In this document: positions 33,640 through 43,468 of the stretch, piece after piece
Numbering within the stretch: position 1 is the stretch's first letter
Layout: every line of letters starts with the position of its first letter
Assembly: GCF_016679925.1 (NCBI RefSeq)
Contig: NZ_JAEQBW010000002.1
Location: 124,001-188,000 of the forward strand
DNA: 64,000 nt
From: Marivirga aurantiaca
GTDB taxonomy: Bacteria; Bacteroidota; Bacteroidia; Cytophagales; Cyclobacteriaceae
Direction of reading: 5' to 3'
The notes under the pieces: generated by a model
Told to the model about the DNA's origin: nothing
The model's input: the letters and a program-made list of their open reading frames with translations, nothing else
Database searches by the model: none
Position numbers and translations under genes: made by a program

Positions 33640-35427
33640 TTAATGGTTATGTCCACTGGCTGCTTGCTTGGCAGGCCCTCCATCCTCAAAGACTTTTTGA
33701 CCTTTGAGATACGTCTCTTTTACTTCCCCACAGGAAAGCATAGCCTCACCGAAATAGGGGTTGAGAATCTCTTCCGATTCACTGAGCCAAAAAGCCCCTT
33801 TATTGTCAAAAGCCATGGGGCAGAAATCTTTGTATACTTTATCTTTCTCCAACCCGAAGGACTCTGTCACTTCCAGTATGCTTTCTGAAAGCATAGCGAA
33901 GTGCTGACGAAGTGCTTCCAGGTCTTTTGCTCCTTTCATCATGGTGACAGCTACTGCCAATTGTTCCTTTAGCGCCATCCAATGATCATGCGCTTTCCCT
34001 TTGAGGTTACGCATTTCTACTTTTGCCAATGCATTTTCCACTTCTACCAAACCGGATCGGGCTTCCTGAAAATCATCTTTCACCAGGGCGTTCTTCACTG
34101 GGAAATAAGCATCGGCTATGGCAGTCATTTGCTGACGAAATTCCTGAGGCACCTCCATAGTCTTTGTTTCAGGGCGCATCAGCATGCTGTAGTTACCGGA
34201 AAGTTGGGCTGCAGCATCAATGGCAAACACACCATTGGTCACTATTTCCTCCCCGGCCTCCAGCCCAGCTTCCACCAACCACATTTCACCCATTCGGGGG
34301 CCTATGGTGATTTCACGCATTTCGTAAGTTGGAAATTCAGTATCAGGTACTTTTACATACACGATTGAACGCTTGCCCGACCAAAGCAGAGCGGTGCGAG
34401 TTATGGCCAAAGAGGATTGCCCTTTGCGTAAAGTGGTCCGCACCCTGGCGTTGATGAACATTTCAGGTCGCAGCTCTCCGTTGCTGTTGGAGGCCTCAGC
34501 CCTCACAGAGGCTGCACGGGTTGAAGAATTTATGACCGGATCTATGTAGGTAATCTTAGCTTTAAAGGTCTCTCCGGGAATGCCTGCTGCGGTAAAGTTG
34601 ACCTCATCACCGATTTTTACAAATGGGAGATCGGATTCATACGCATCAATCATTATCCATACCCGGTTCAGGTCAACTATATCAAATAAAACTGATCCAG
34701 TGTTCACATAATCACCAACTGAAATATTCCGCTGGGTTACAATACCACTTTTGTCGGCCAGCACATCAAATTGATCCTGCACTTTTCCAGAACCTTCAAG
34801 ATCGTCAATTTGCTTCTCATTAAGTTTCCATAAGCGCAGTTTTTCCCTGGCTGCCTGATAAAGTTCGGGATAGGTGGATTTGGTAGAAGCAGCCTCCAAA
34901 AGTTCCTTTTGTGCTGTAACCAGCTCGGGTGAATAAATGGTGGCCAACCTTTCGCCCTGCCGGACAACCTGGCCGGTGAAATTGACAAAAAGCTGATCGA
35001 TACGTCCCGGAAATTTGGCCGTGACAGAAGCCAGTTGGCGTTCATCGGCTTTCACTTTTCCGGTTAGAAAAAGCTCCCCTTCAGGAGATACTCCTGTAAC
35101 CAGGGAAGTATGGACATTGGCCATGGCCACTGCTTCGGGTGTCATCTCATGCATAAGTGGACTGGCCGAGGCAGCAGACCGTTTACTTGAAGCTGGGATC
35201 AGGTCCATCCCGCAGATTGGACAACTGCCCGGTTCTGAAAGCCGTATCTGTGGGTGCATGGAGCAAGTCCATATTTGATCAGAATCTTCATCATGTACGT
35301 GAACAGCTTCTTCCGTCTCCTGATGACCTGAAGATGGTTTTACCATCCAGCCGAGTACGCCTCCCAATGTCAGCGCTACGAGCACGATCAGTAGGAGTTT
35401 TTTATTTTTAAATATTTCTTTCATCAT
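33640..35427 (-). CDS. cusB: CusB-like RND adaptor with metal-binding N-terminus and DUF3347 C-terminus
   Basis: The 595-residue protein has a membrane anchor (LLLIVLVALTLGGVLGWMV), a heavy-metal-binding domain (WTCSMHPQIRLSEPGSCPICGMDLIP, residues about 53-78), then the HlyD/CusB adaptor body with LTGKVKADERQLASVTAKFPG and barrel-sandwich strands, and from about residue 430 a DUF3347 domain with FCPMAFDNKGAFWLSESEEI and YFGEAMLSCG. The N-terminal domain matches YHS-like Cu/Ag sensors and the C-terminus likely gives a second copper site. It works with CusC (35446) and CusA (36881). Confidence 0.92.
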   Translation of the reverse strand: MMKEIFKNKKLLLIVLVALTLGGVLGWMVKPSSGHQETEEAVHVHDEDSDQIWTCSMHPQIRLSEPGSCPICGMDLIPASSKRSAASASPLMHEMTPEAVAMANVHTSLVTGVSPEGELFLTGKVKADERQLASVTAKFPGRIDQLFVNFTGQVVRQGERLATIYSPELVTAQKELLEAASTKSTYPELYQAAREKLRLWKLNEKQIDDLEGSGKVQDQFDVLADKSGIVTQRNISVGDYVNTGSVLFDIVDLNRVWIMIDAYESDLPFVKIGDEVNFTAAGIPGETFKAKITYIDPVINSSTRAASVRAEASNSNGELRPEMFINARVRTTLRKGQSSLAITRTALLWSGKRSIVYVKVPDTEFPTYEMREITIGPRMGEMWLVEAGLEAGEEIVTNGVFAIDAAAQLSGNYSMLMRPETKTMEVPQEFRQQMTAIADAYFPVKNALVKDDFQEARSGLVEVENALAKVEMRNLKGKAHDHWMALKEQLAVAVTMMKGAKDLEALRQHFAMLSESILEVTESFGLEKDKVYKDFCPMAFDNKGAFWLSESEEILNPYFGEAMLSCGEVKETYLKGQKVFEDGGPAKQAASGHNH

Positions 35428-35445
35428 TTTAACTTTTTAGATCAA

Positions 35446-36870
35446 TTAATTCAGTTCTGTTGCTGCCAGGTTTTCCAGCATGGCAATGGTGACGTGCTGA
35501 TCTACTATTGAAGTGATCAGCTTGAGTTGATAATCGAGCAATTGCTGTTGTACCCGCAGCACTTCCTCGAAATCCCGTCCGTCAGTAGCGTAGCTGGTCA
35601 TCAGCAGGTTCAGGGTTTGCCCGGCCAGGTCGGTTTGCTCCCGGTACAGCTTTGTCCTTCTGGTTGCATCGTCCAAATCCCGCAAGGCGGTTGACCATCG
35701 GGTGGTCAACTGATTGACGGTGTTTTCCCTGCGCTGCTGAACGGCCAATTGTTTCAATTCCGCCTCTTTCTGTAAAGCATTGTACTTTTTCCGATAGATG
35801 GGTATAGTCAGCCTCAACATGGGCATCACCATGTCATTGCCGCCCATCGGCATTCCATTTTCTGTCCTTGGACTAAAGGGCATATAGTTGACGCCTGCCC
35901 CCAACATAGGCCTGCCTTCCAGCCGAGCCATCTTTTTCTGTGCCTCATAGGCTTCTTCCTCGGCATCCAGCATTTTCAACATGGGATTGTTCTGCGTAAT
36001 GCTGTCCAGCAAAGCCTGGCGCTCCCAAGAGACTACTGATCCGCTCAATGAATCGGCTATGCTTACCACTTCATTGATATCCCGGTTAAGCAACTGATTG
36101 AATTCGGCTTTAATGGGCAGTCGGGAGTCTTCAAGCAAGGCAAGTGTGTTTTCCAGTTCCTTGATCTGAATCCTTACCCTGAGCACATCACTCATGCCTG
36201 ACCCGCCCCCGTTCATTGATGAGGAAGTACCCATTGAAGAACCACCTTTTGAACTGCTTTTACCGGAAGTGCCACTGGTCATTCCACCGCTCATTCCACC
36301 CATTGACGATGCTGATGAGGTGGAGGAACCGCTGTTCATGCTTGTAGCTTGCTGCATATTGCTAGGGCCGGAACCGGTTCCTATATCTGCACTCTGAAAA
36401 CGAATGAGCGCCAGCCGCTCATACTGTTTAAGAATCTCAAGGTTTTCCTCCGTAATGCGGATTTCCTCTTCTAGCCGATACAGTTGATACCAGGTGTTTT
36501 TTACCTGATAAAACAAGCGGTATTTGGCATCCTGAAACACTTCGTACTGCGCCAGTGCCATTTTGCTTGCTTCATCCTTTTGGGTTTTCAGCATGCCGAA
36601 CCAGGGAAACATCTGCATCAACTGGATGTCGGCTTGCTGGTTGCCCATGAACCGCTCCATTGGTTGAAAGAAGAAACCCATGGTCAGTTCAGGATCAGGA
36701 AGTGCTCCCACCTGAGGTACTTTTTCCAAAGAGGCCAGATATTCATTGAAGTAGGCTTTTAACTCCGGGTTGTTTTCTGCTGCTACTTTCAGGTATTCAT
36801 CCAGGCTTTGTGAAAAGCTTGTGGACTGAACTCCTAAAAACAACAGGAATATGATTGCTATTTTTTTCAT
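35446..36870 (-). CDS. cusC: TolC-family outer-membrane factor (CusC-like)
   Basis: The 474-residue protein has a signal peptide (IFLLFLGVQSTSFS) and the two-repeat helical barrel of TolC proteins (NPELKAYFNEYLASLEKV; NPMLKMLDAEEEAYEAQKK). Between the repeats (about residues 165-230) is a Ser/Gly/Met-rich insertion such as MGGMSGGMTSGTSGKSSSKG, which is unusual and could bind copper through Met. It lies 19 bp from cusB and 10 bp from cusA. Confidence 0.88.
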   Translation of the reverse strand: MKKIAIIFLLFLGVQSTSFSQSLDEYLKVAAENNPELKAYFNEYLASLEKVPQVGALPDPELTMGFFFQPMERFMGNQQADIQLMQMFPWFGMLKTQKDEASKMALAQYEVFQDAKYRLFYQVKNTWYQLYRLEEEIRITEENLEILKQYERLALIRFQSADIGTGSGPSNMQQATSMNSGSSTSSASSMGGMSGGMTSGTSGKSSSKGGSSMGTSSSMNGGGSGMSDVLRVRIQIKELENTLALLEDSRLPIKAEFNQLLNRDINEVVSIADSLSGSVVSWERQALLDSITQNNPMLKMLDAEEEAYEAQKKMARLEGRPMLGAGVNYMPFSPRTENGMPMGGNDMVMPMLRLTIPIYRKKYNALQKEAELKQLAVQQRRENTVNQLTTRWSTALRDLDDATRRTKLYREQTDLAGQTLNLLMTSYATDGRDFEEVLRVQQQLLDYQLKLITSIVDQHVTIAMLENLAATELN

Positions 36871-36880
36871 CTTCCTCTAT

Positions 36881-39800
36881 TTATGATTCAGTAAATACTT
36901 CGGGATTGCGTTTAATCTTGCGCTCTGCCCACCAACAGTATAGGACTGGCACCAGCAGAACCGTCATAATTTCGATGATCATGCCCCCGAATGAAGGAAT
37001 GGCCATGGGTATCATAATGTCGGATCCTCGCCCGGAAGATGTGAGTACAGGTAAGAGGGCCAGTAAAGTGGTGGCGGTGGTCATCATGGCCGGGAGTACC
37101 CGCTTTTGACCAGCCTCCAATACAGCTTTGCGAACCTCCTTCACGTTTTCAGGTTCCCGTTTCTCAAAGCTTTGCTTGAGGTAAGTAGCCACCACTACGC
37201 CATCATCGGTAGCGATTCCAAACAGTGCTATGAAGCCTACCCAGACGGCCACACTCAGGTTGTAGGTCTTCATCTGGAAGAGTTCTCTCATATTGGTGTC
37301 AAAGACCGAAAAATCCATGAACCAACCCTGACTATACAGCCAGAGCATCAAGAACCCACCTGAAAAAGCCATAGCAATGCCTGAGAATACAAATAAGGTG
37401 GTAGAGATGGCTCGAAACTGAAAATACAGGATCAGGAAAATGGCCATAAGGCATAGCGGGACTACAATTGCGAGTCGTTTCTCTGCCCGCACCTGGTTTT
37501 CGTAGCTTCCCGAAAATTCATAGCGGACACCAGCAGGAATGGTCAGTTCACCTGCATCTATCTTTGATCTCAGGTAGCGTTGCGCATCCTCTACTACGGT
37601 AACCTCTGCAAACTCCTTTTTCCTGTCCAATAGCACATAGCCTACAAGGAAGCTGTTCTCCCCACGGATCATTTCGGGCCCGGGGCGATAGGTGATTTTC
37701 GCTAATTGACCCAACGGAATGTAGTTGCCTAAGGGCGTGGGCACCTGCATGTTTTCAATGGATGAAGGATCATCACGGTATTCACGGGCATAGCGTACCC
37801 TTATCGGAAAGCGCTCCCTTCCTTCCACCGTGGTGCTCAGCTTCATGCCACCGATGGCTGTTTCTATATAGTCTTGCACGTCCCGTACGTTCAATCCGTA
37901 GCGGGAAATCTGATCCCGGTCTATGTCAATCTCCAAATAAGGTTTTCCCACAATCCGGTCAGCAAAGACAGCTTCACTTTTTACCGATGGCACTTCTTTC
38001 AGGTATTTCTCGAGTTGAAGGCCGAATTCTTCAATGGTCTTCAAATCAGGTCCATACACCTTAATACCCATAGGGGCCCGCATACCCGTTTGCAACATCA
38101 CCAGGCGTGTCTCAATAGGCTGTAATTTGGGAGAGGAGGTTACGCCCGGAATATTGACGACACCAACAATTTCGTCCCAAATGTCATCCGGTGTTTTGAT
38201 GTGATCCCGCCACTGGCGGAAATATTCTCCATCAGGATCAGGAGTGAGATGCTTTATATCTATTTGCTCAGGGGACATGGTTTCCGGGTCATAAACGTCT
38301 CCATTTTGAAGCAGAAACTGACCATCATCATTCACCCGAAAGCGTTGCTTGGTTCCATCGATATCCGAAACATATTCGCTTTTGTAGCTGATGGTATTTT
38401 CAAACATGGACATAGGGGCCGGATCAATGGCCGTTTCCGCACGGCCTGCCTTACCTACCACCATTTCCACTTCGGGAATGGCTGTTACCATCATATCCAG
38501 TTTTTGCAGTACCTCACGGTTTACTTCTATGCCGGAGTGCGGCATGGATGTGGGCATCAGGAGAAATGAACCCTCATTGAGAGACGGCATGAACTCTTCG
38601 CCTAAGCCCGGAAACACGCCCATCATGGTTTCCCAGCCGGAGGTTTCCCTCAGGTTCCATCCCAGTTTTTCTGTGGTCTTTGGGATGATACCAAAAACCC
38701 GGTCAAAGCCCAGCCACACATTCGCACCTATCAGAATAATGATTACAGGAGTAATAAGAAAAAGCCCTTTGTTATCCAGGCACCACATGAGGATTTTAGG
38801 ATACAGGCGCAGAAATAAGGCAAATGTGCCCAGCACAAAACCCAGTATGGCCGCAATGAACAGGAAGTTGACCAGCAAGCTGTTGGACACACCCAGCGGA
38901 ACCCATTCGGTGGCCAACAGCCAAGCAACCGCAACCACTGTAACTCCTACCATCATCAGGTCACGGTACTTACCTAATCTTTCAGGAAAATGATGCAGCA
39001 GCACATTGATCAAACCAAAACCAAACAGCAACCATCCTGCCCAAGACCAGACGGTGAAGGCTATTACCGGGCCAGCAATGAGTAACAGGTAATTCAGGTA
39101 CAGACTTGTTTTGCCTTTGCCTTTTTTCATGGAGAATATCCAGTGAGAAAAGGCAGGCATGATGATGAGGGTAAATATCAGAGCAGCAACCAAAGCAAAG
39201 GTTTTGGTGTAGGCCAATGGCCCGAAGAGCTTACCCTCAGCTGCCTGCAAGGTGAAAACTGGTAAAAAACTGACAATGGTGGTACTCACTGCGGTAACAA
39301 TGGCGGAAGCTACCTCTGTAGTGGCATCATAGACAGTTTTTAACTTGGACTGGCCTTCCGGGGCAATTTCCAGGTGCCGGAGAATGTTTTCATTGAGGAT
39401 AATACCAAGATCGACCATGGTGCCGATGGCAATGGCAATACCGGACAGGGCTACAATGTTGGCATCTACTCCGAAGTATTTCATGAATATGAAGCACATG
39501 AGTACCGCCAGTGGCAAAAGCGCTGAAATGAGGATAGATGCCCGCAGGTTGTACACCATCACAATGATCACAATGATGGTAATCAATATTTGCAGGCTGA
39601 TGGCTTCATACAAAGTACCAAGGGTTTCGTAAATCAAGCCGGTGCGATCATAGAAGGGTACTATCGTTACTTTAGAAACCGTGCCGTCTGCCAGTGTTTT
39701 GGACGGAAGTCCATCGGCTATTTTTTCAATTTCCGCTTTTGTCGCATTGATGATTTTCAAGGGGTTGTCACCGTAGCGGGCAATGACCACTCCGCCCACA

Positions 39801-40705
39801 GCTTCAGCTCCTGATTTGTCCAGGATGCCGCTCATGTTTCTTGGTTGGGGGCCAATGTTTACCTTGGCAACATCTTTTACCCGGATCGGGACATTGTCCG
39901 TTACTTTTACTACAGCCTTGTCCAGATCAGCCAGCTCTTCTACATAACCCAGGCCTCTTACGAAATAATCCACCCGGTTTACTTCAATGGTGTTGGCTCC
40001 CACATCGATATTGCTGTTTCTTACGGCCTGCATCACATCCATGAGGCTAACCCCATGCGCTTTCAGTGCGGCAGGGTCAACATCTACCTGGTATTCTTTG
40101 ACATATCCACCCACAGAAGCCACCTCTGCCACCCCTTCCACTGCAGTGAGGGCGTAGCGTATGTAATAGTCCTGGATGGTGCGCAGTTCGTGGAGATCCC
40201 AACCTCCGGTAGGGTTTCCGTCTTTGTCCCGGCCTTCCAGCGTGTACCAATACACCTGCCCCAGGGCGGTAGCATCAGGGCCAAGTTTTGGCTGCACATC
40301 CGGTGGAAGCAAACCTGCCGGTAAAGAGTTGAGTTTTTCCAGCACCCGTGACCGGCTCCAGTAGAACTCAATGTCTTCATTAAAAATGATGTAGATGCTA
40401 GAAAAGCCAAAAGCTGAACTACTCCGCACACTTTTTACACCGGGAAGGCCCAGCAAAGCCGTGGTGAGCGGATAGGTGATCTGGTCTTCCACATCCTGCG
40501 GAGACCGCCCCATCCATTCGGTAAAAACGATTTGCTGGTTTTCTCCAATATCCGGGATGGCATCTACAGGCACAGGATCACGAGGGAGGAAGCCCACCTC
40601 CCAGTTGAACGGGGCTGTAACAATGCCCCAGGCTACAATGAGTAGCAATACGAGAACGGTAACGAGCTTATTCTCGAGAAAGAATTTGATTATGGAATTG
40701 AGCAT
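36881..40705 (-). CDS. cusA: CusA-type copper/silver RND efflux pump
   Basis: The 1274-residue protein is a heavy-metal RND pump, about 200 longer than Escherichia coli CusA because of an extra hydrophobic part and a periplasmic insertion near residues 530-720. The TM4 sequence GIAIAIGTMVDLGIILNENILRHLE is the HME4 (Cu+/Ag+) signature. Met residues needed for Cu(I) are plentiful in the periplasmic region. The TonB-free proton path residues Asp and Glu of TM4 are present. It is the first gene of the cus/cop operon, and its start codon adjoins an inverted repeat. Confidence 0.92.
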   Translation of the reverse strand: MLNSIIKFFLENKLVTVLVLLLIVAWGIVTAPFNWEVGFLPRDPVPVDAIPDIGENQQIVFTEWMGRSPQDVEDQITYPLTTALLGLPGVKSVRSSSAFGFSSIYIIFNEDIEFYWSRSRVLEKLNSLPAGLLPPDVQPKLGPDATALGQVYWYTLEGRDKDGNPTGGWDLHELRTIQDYYIRYALTAVEGVAEVASVGGYVKEYQVDVDPAALKAHGVSLMDVMQAVRNSNIDVGANTIEVNRVDYFVRGLGYVEELADLDKAVVKVTDNVPIRVKDVAKVNIGPQPRNMSGILDKSGAEAVGGVVIARYGDNPLKIINATKAEIEKIADGLPSKTLADGTVSKVTIVPFYDRTGLIYETLGTLYEAISLQILITIIVIIVMVYNLRASILISALLPLAVLMCFIFMKYFGVDANIVALSGIAIAIGTMVDLGIILNENILRHLEIAPEGQSKLKTVYDATTEVASAIVTAVSTTIVSFLPVFTLQAAEGKLFGPLAYTKTFALVAALIFTLIIMPAFSHWIFSMKKGKGKTSLYLNYLLLIAGPVIAFTVWSWAGWLLFGFGLINVLLHHFPERLGKYRDLMMVGVTVVAVAWLLATEWVPLGVSNSLLVNFLFIAAILGFVLGTFALFLRLYPKILMWCLDNKGLFLITPVIIILIGANVWLGFDRVFGIIPKTTEKLGWNLRETSGWETMMGVFPGLGEEFMPSLNEGSFLLMPTSMPHSGIEVNREVLQKLDMMVTAIPEVEMVVGKAGRAETAIDPAPMSMFENTISYKSEYVSDIDGTKQRFRVNDDGQFLLQNGDVYDPETMSPEQIDIKHLTPDPDGEYFRQWRDHIKTPDDIWDEIVGVVNIPGVTSSPKLQPIETRLVMLQTGMRAPMGIKVYGPDLKTIEEFGLQLEKYLKEVPSVKSEAVFADRIVGKPYLEIDIDRDQISRYGLNVRDVQDYIETAIGGMKLSTTVEGRERFPIRVRYAREYRDDPSSIENMQVPTPLGNYIPLGQLAKITYRPGPEMIRGENSFLVGYVLLDRKKEFAEVTVVEDAQRYLRSKIDAGELTIPAGVRYEFSGSYENQVRAEKRLAIVVPLCLMAIFLILYFQFRAISTTLFVFSGIAMAFSGGFLMLWLYSQGWFMDFSVFDTNMRELFQMKTYNLSVAVWVGFIALFGIATDDGVVVATYLKQSFEKREPENVKEVRKAVLEAGQKRVLPAMMTTATTLLALLPVLTSSGRGSDIMIPMAIPSFGGMIIEIMTVLLVPVLYCWWAERKIKRNPEVFTES

Positions 40706-40809
40706 TTTTCATTCAATTTTCTTTAAAACTGGATTGACTTGAGCGCATACAAATGCATGCACTTGTGGCGCAGCATAATGCTATGCCTAGTGAAAGAATT
40801 GAATGAAAA
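40706..40809 (-). promoter_or_regulatory. Long inverted repeat abutting the cusA start codon
   Basis: TTTTCATTCAATT (40706-40718) and its perfect complement AATTGAATGAAAA (40797-40809) enclose 78 bases with smaller hairpins such as GCATA-gcat-TATGC. In the minus-strand transcript the second arm ends exactly at the cusA ATG. The 13-bp stem could hide the translation start, or the repeat could be an operator pair. Confidence 0.45.
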
Positions 40810-40811
40810 GC

Positions 40812-41246
40812 TTAAATAAGGAAGGATTGAACGAGCACAGGTATGTCACGCTCAATCAGAGGGGGGGAATAATCGTTATACGAATAATAATCAACTGCAG
40901 GAGCGCTGAAAAGAAACGATACCACAGCGTAGAGCACTGCGATCATTTGAAAATCAGGAACTGCAACTTTGGTCACTTGCGTAAGATCTTCATGACCCTC
41001 AATTACAACAGTCTGGTCTTCACAGCACCCTTTCTTAGTCACCTGCTGGTGTTCACAATCCGGATCATGCTTATCATTGGCACAAGGGGATTTTTGAGTG
41101 GCCATTTCGCAGGGCTCAGCCCCGGCAAAAAGTGCAATGCTCTCTAGCTGGCCCATACAGAAATGCATGCCAAAGGTGAAGCTCGTGGAACTGAGCAGCA
41201 CCAGAATGGAAAGCAGGATGGCCGATATTTTTCTAAAACGTTGCAC
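40812..41246 (-). CDS. HYC_CC_PP-type small exported metal protein
   Basis: The 144-residue protein has a signal peptide (ISAILLSILVLLSSTSFTFG) followed by MHFCMGQ, a Cys/His-rich stretch (CEMATQKSPCANDKHDPDCEHQQ, GCCEDQTVV) and the ending YSPPLIERDIPVLVQSFLI. This set of motifs (H-x-C, CC, PP) defines a small family upstream of cus genes in Bacteroidota. The metal-binding function is inferred. It stands immediately before cusA on the same strand. Confidence 0.75.
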   Translation of the reverse strand: MQRFRKISAILLSILVLLSSTSFTFGMHFCMGQLESIALFAGAEPCEMATQKSPCANDKHDPDCEHQQVTKKGCCEDQTVVIEGHEDLTQVTKVAVPDFQMIAVLYAVVSFLFSAPAVDYYSYNDYSPPLIERDIPVLVQSFLI

Positions 41247-41433
41247 TTTGGAGAAGATCTAATGCGAATATACGGAATTTAGTTCAGAATGTTCGATTTT
41301 AACGTCAAAAATGACGGTTTGCATTTCAAATACTTTAACATGTGGATGTTTATGCTTTATTTCTATTGGAAAATCATAGTTTGCTGATGCTTATTTTTGG
41401 AGTCATTATCTTTTACACAGCAGTAGAAAGAAT

Positions 41434-41460
41434 CCCGTGTGGATGAGTCACCCACACGGG
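41434..41460 (-). terminator. Hairpin terminator of the porin gene
   Basis: CCCGTGTGG and CCACACGGG arms with a 9-base loop follow the gene's stop, with a T-rich run (TTCTTTC) after the stem on the minus strand. Confidence 0.75.
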
Positions 41461-41467
41461 AGTTCCG

Positions 41468-42766
41468 TCAGAAACTAATCACCGCTTCAACCACGACTCC
41501 ACTGAACTCAGCCCCGGCAAAACGCCCTGTCCAGGCATTGCCTTCATACTGCTGCTTCATGTACTCAACTTTTGTTAAAACGTTCTTTGAAAGATACCAG
41601 CCTCCACCAAAATTGACCCTGCTGATTTCCAAATCTTCTGTGGCACTTTCACGCATCTTGCCACTCACTGTATTGTATCTGCCACCAAGATAGAAACGTT
41701 CATCAGCTCCAAACCTATACAATACCTCTGCGGCTATTTGTGTGAATGCACCCTCTGTGTCGGCTTGAGGTGTTGTGAATTCATTGCTTCCATCAGCCAG
41801 CTCATAAATACCAAAGAACTCCAAGCCTTTGTACTTGATGAATGGGTTAATCTGCAAGGCTGTGAGTTTTGTGAACCTTGCATTGAACTGCCCATCACGA
41901 GGACCACCTTCTGTATTGCCATCCACATCCGGTACTGTAAAAAGCACATTGTAATACCTGGAGCCTCCTCGGTCACCACCATACAGATATGTGCCTGTTG
42001 AGGTGCCTTTATTGATGTACCAGGATCCGGTCAATCGTACTCTCAGATCCTCGTTCAGTTGTTTATCGTATCCCAACTTTCCGAAGAAAGAAGGCTTATT
42101 GTCCGTATTGTCATTCACCGTTACATTTTGATTGAGCTTACCGTTCGTCAACCCAACCACTGCCAATAAACCATTCTTTTGAACGGTGATCTCTCCGAAT
42201 GCTTCGGTGGAGAATGCATCCATAAGATAGTTCCCCACAAAAGGGTTGAAAATACCTCTCGCATTGTCTGTTCTCCTGAAATGTGCGTCCCCATAGTTAA
42301 ACTCATCTAGCCCTATGGTGATGCTTGTATATTTCATGACTCCCTCCAGAAACCCGGGTTTAACAAAGTCAAGATTATCCACTCTCATGTATCCACCCTT
42401 AATCCATGCTTCGTTGTGTGCTCTGGAAGAAAGATAGGTTCTGAGGTGCATCCGAACACCTTCCATTACCTGTACATCAAGGTTGAGGTTAGCTGAAGGT
42501 AAATTGAAATCGGAACCAAGCTCAACCAAGGTACCTGCATCATTACTTTGGTTGAGGCCCTGAAATTGCATGGCGAAATCACCGCCTACTCTTACTTTGA
42601 GGCCATCAAAGATGATTGTATCCTCTTTTGAGGGCTCAAATACATTCAGGCCGTTTTTATCGTTTGGCCTAAAAAACTGCAAGCCTGGTTGTTGGGCGTA
42701 TGTGGTATTGATCACCATCAGTGTCAAGGCAATAAATACCAATTGAATTTTATGAAATGTTTTCAT
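41468..42766 (-). CDS. Outer-membrane porin-like protein
   Basis: The 432-residue protein has a signal peptide (VFIALTLMVINTTYAQ) and many amphipathic beta strands (VRVGGDFAMQFQGLNQS, RLTGSWYINKGT, RRVNFGGGWYLS-like ISRVNFGGGWYLSKN). It ends in ISF, the C-terminal Phe of outer-membrane barrels. It resembles the putative porins that Bacteroidota place next to metal genes. It may provide a passage for metal ions or ligands. It has its own terminator and lies between the cus and mer-type clusters. Confidence 0.7.
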   Translation of the reverse strand: MKTFHKIQLVFIALTLMVINTTYAQQPGLQFFRPNDKNGLNVFEPSKEDTIIFDGLKVRVGGDFAMQFQGLNQSNDAGTLVELGSDFNLPSANLNLDVQVMEGVRMHLRTYLSSRAHNEAWIKGGYMRVDNLDFVKPGFLEGVMKYTSITIGLDEFNYGDAHFRRTDNARGIFNPFVGNYLMDAFSTEAFGEITVQKNGLLAVVGLTNGKLNQNVTVNDNTDNKPSFFGKLGYDKQLNEDLRVRLTGSWYINKGTSTGTYLYGGDRGGSRYYNVLFTVPDVDGNTEGGPRDGQFNARFTKLTALQINPFIKYKGLEFFGIYELADGSNEFTTPQADTEGAFTQIAAEVLYRFGADERFYLGGRYNTVSGKMRESATEDLEISRVNFGGGWYLSKNVLTKVEYMKQQYEGNAWTGRFAGAEFSGVVVEAVISF

Positions 42767-42938
42767 GATTTTAACATTTTGTTGAAAGTCTGATTAAAGA
42801 AACTTGATGATAGTTTTGTCGGATAGATCGTGTCTAATGCTGTTTAAATATCCCGGAACAGCTATATTTCACAGAACCATTTCCGACATTGCCCGAAGGT
42901 TTTGTAACCCGGACAACTAACTGATAATCAGATGTTAG

Positions 42939-43319
42939 CTAAAGAAGAAATGACTGGAACAGGATAGAGCGATACCGCCCTGACCAGCCGGGGGGAGCCT
43001 TTTTAGAAGTTGTGTAGTTTCTTGACTCGAAAAATTGTGTAGAAGGCAAATGAAAAGATGGCTGAGCCAATGCCGCTGGTGAAGAAGCAATGACCGGAAT
43101 GTCAGAATGAGGTGTCCTGAAATCATCGAGAGAGAAGATGGTTTCCTGATCCTCACAACCATCACAAGGGTTGCTGTGATCGTCACAGCATGGTTCGTGG
43201 TGTTTTAGAAAAAGCTCGAAGCTGATCAGTTCGCCCCCGCAAAAGTGCTGAAACACTGCCATCCCTTTGCCAGGGAGAAGCATTACAATGAGCAGGACGA
43301 TATATAAGTTGCGCTTCAT
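42939..43319 (-). CDS. Second HYC_CC_PP-like exported protein
   Basis: From the Met at 43319 the product is 126 residues with a signal peptide (MKRNLYIVLLIVMLLPGKGMA), then VFQHFCGGELISFELF, PCCDDHSNPCDGC, and the ending PPGWSGRYRSILFQSFLL. Order and spacing of H-x-C, CC, and a late PP match the HYC_CC_PP protein at 40812, so the two are distant paralogues. A TACTTTTG -7 element and a TGACAT-N5-ATGTCA palindrome (43417-43433) lie upstream. Confidence 0.65.
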   Translation of the reverse strand: MKRNLYIVLLIVMLLPGKGMAVFQHFCGGELISFELFLKHHEPCCDDHSNPCDGCEDQETIFSLDDFRTPHSDIPVIASSPAALAQPSFHLPSTQFFESRNYTTSKKAPPGWSGRYRSILFQSFLL

Positions 43320-43416
43320 GAGCCTTTTGATGTAAAATGCCATTCATTGAAAGGGTATCTATTTAGTATTCCCTTCAATATGACCCAAAAGTACGCAACG
43401 GTTATTGAGAGGGCTA

Positions 43417-43433
43417 TGACATTGCACATGTCA
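43417..43433 (-). promoter_or_regulatory. Palindrome upstream of the second HYC_CC_PP gene
   Basis: TGACAT-tgcac-ATGTCA is a perfect 6-bp inverted repeat and also holds the word GTGCAATG on the minus strand, as do the palindromes near 23130 and 23630. An operator for a shared metal regulator is an inference. Confidence 0.35.
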
Positions 43434-43468
43434 AAACATGATGTATGTCACATAAAGCATTGTCTACC

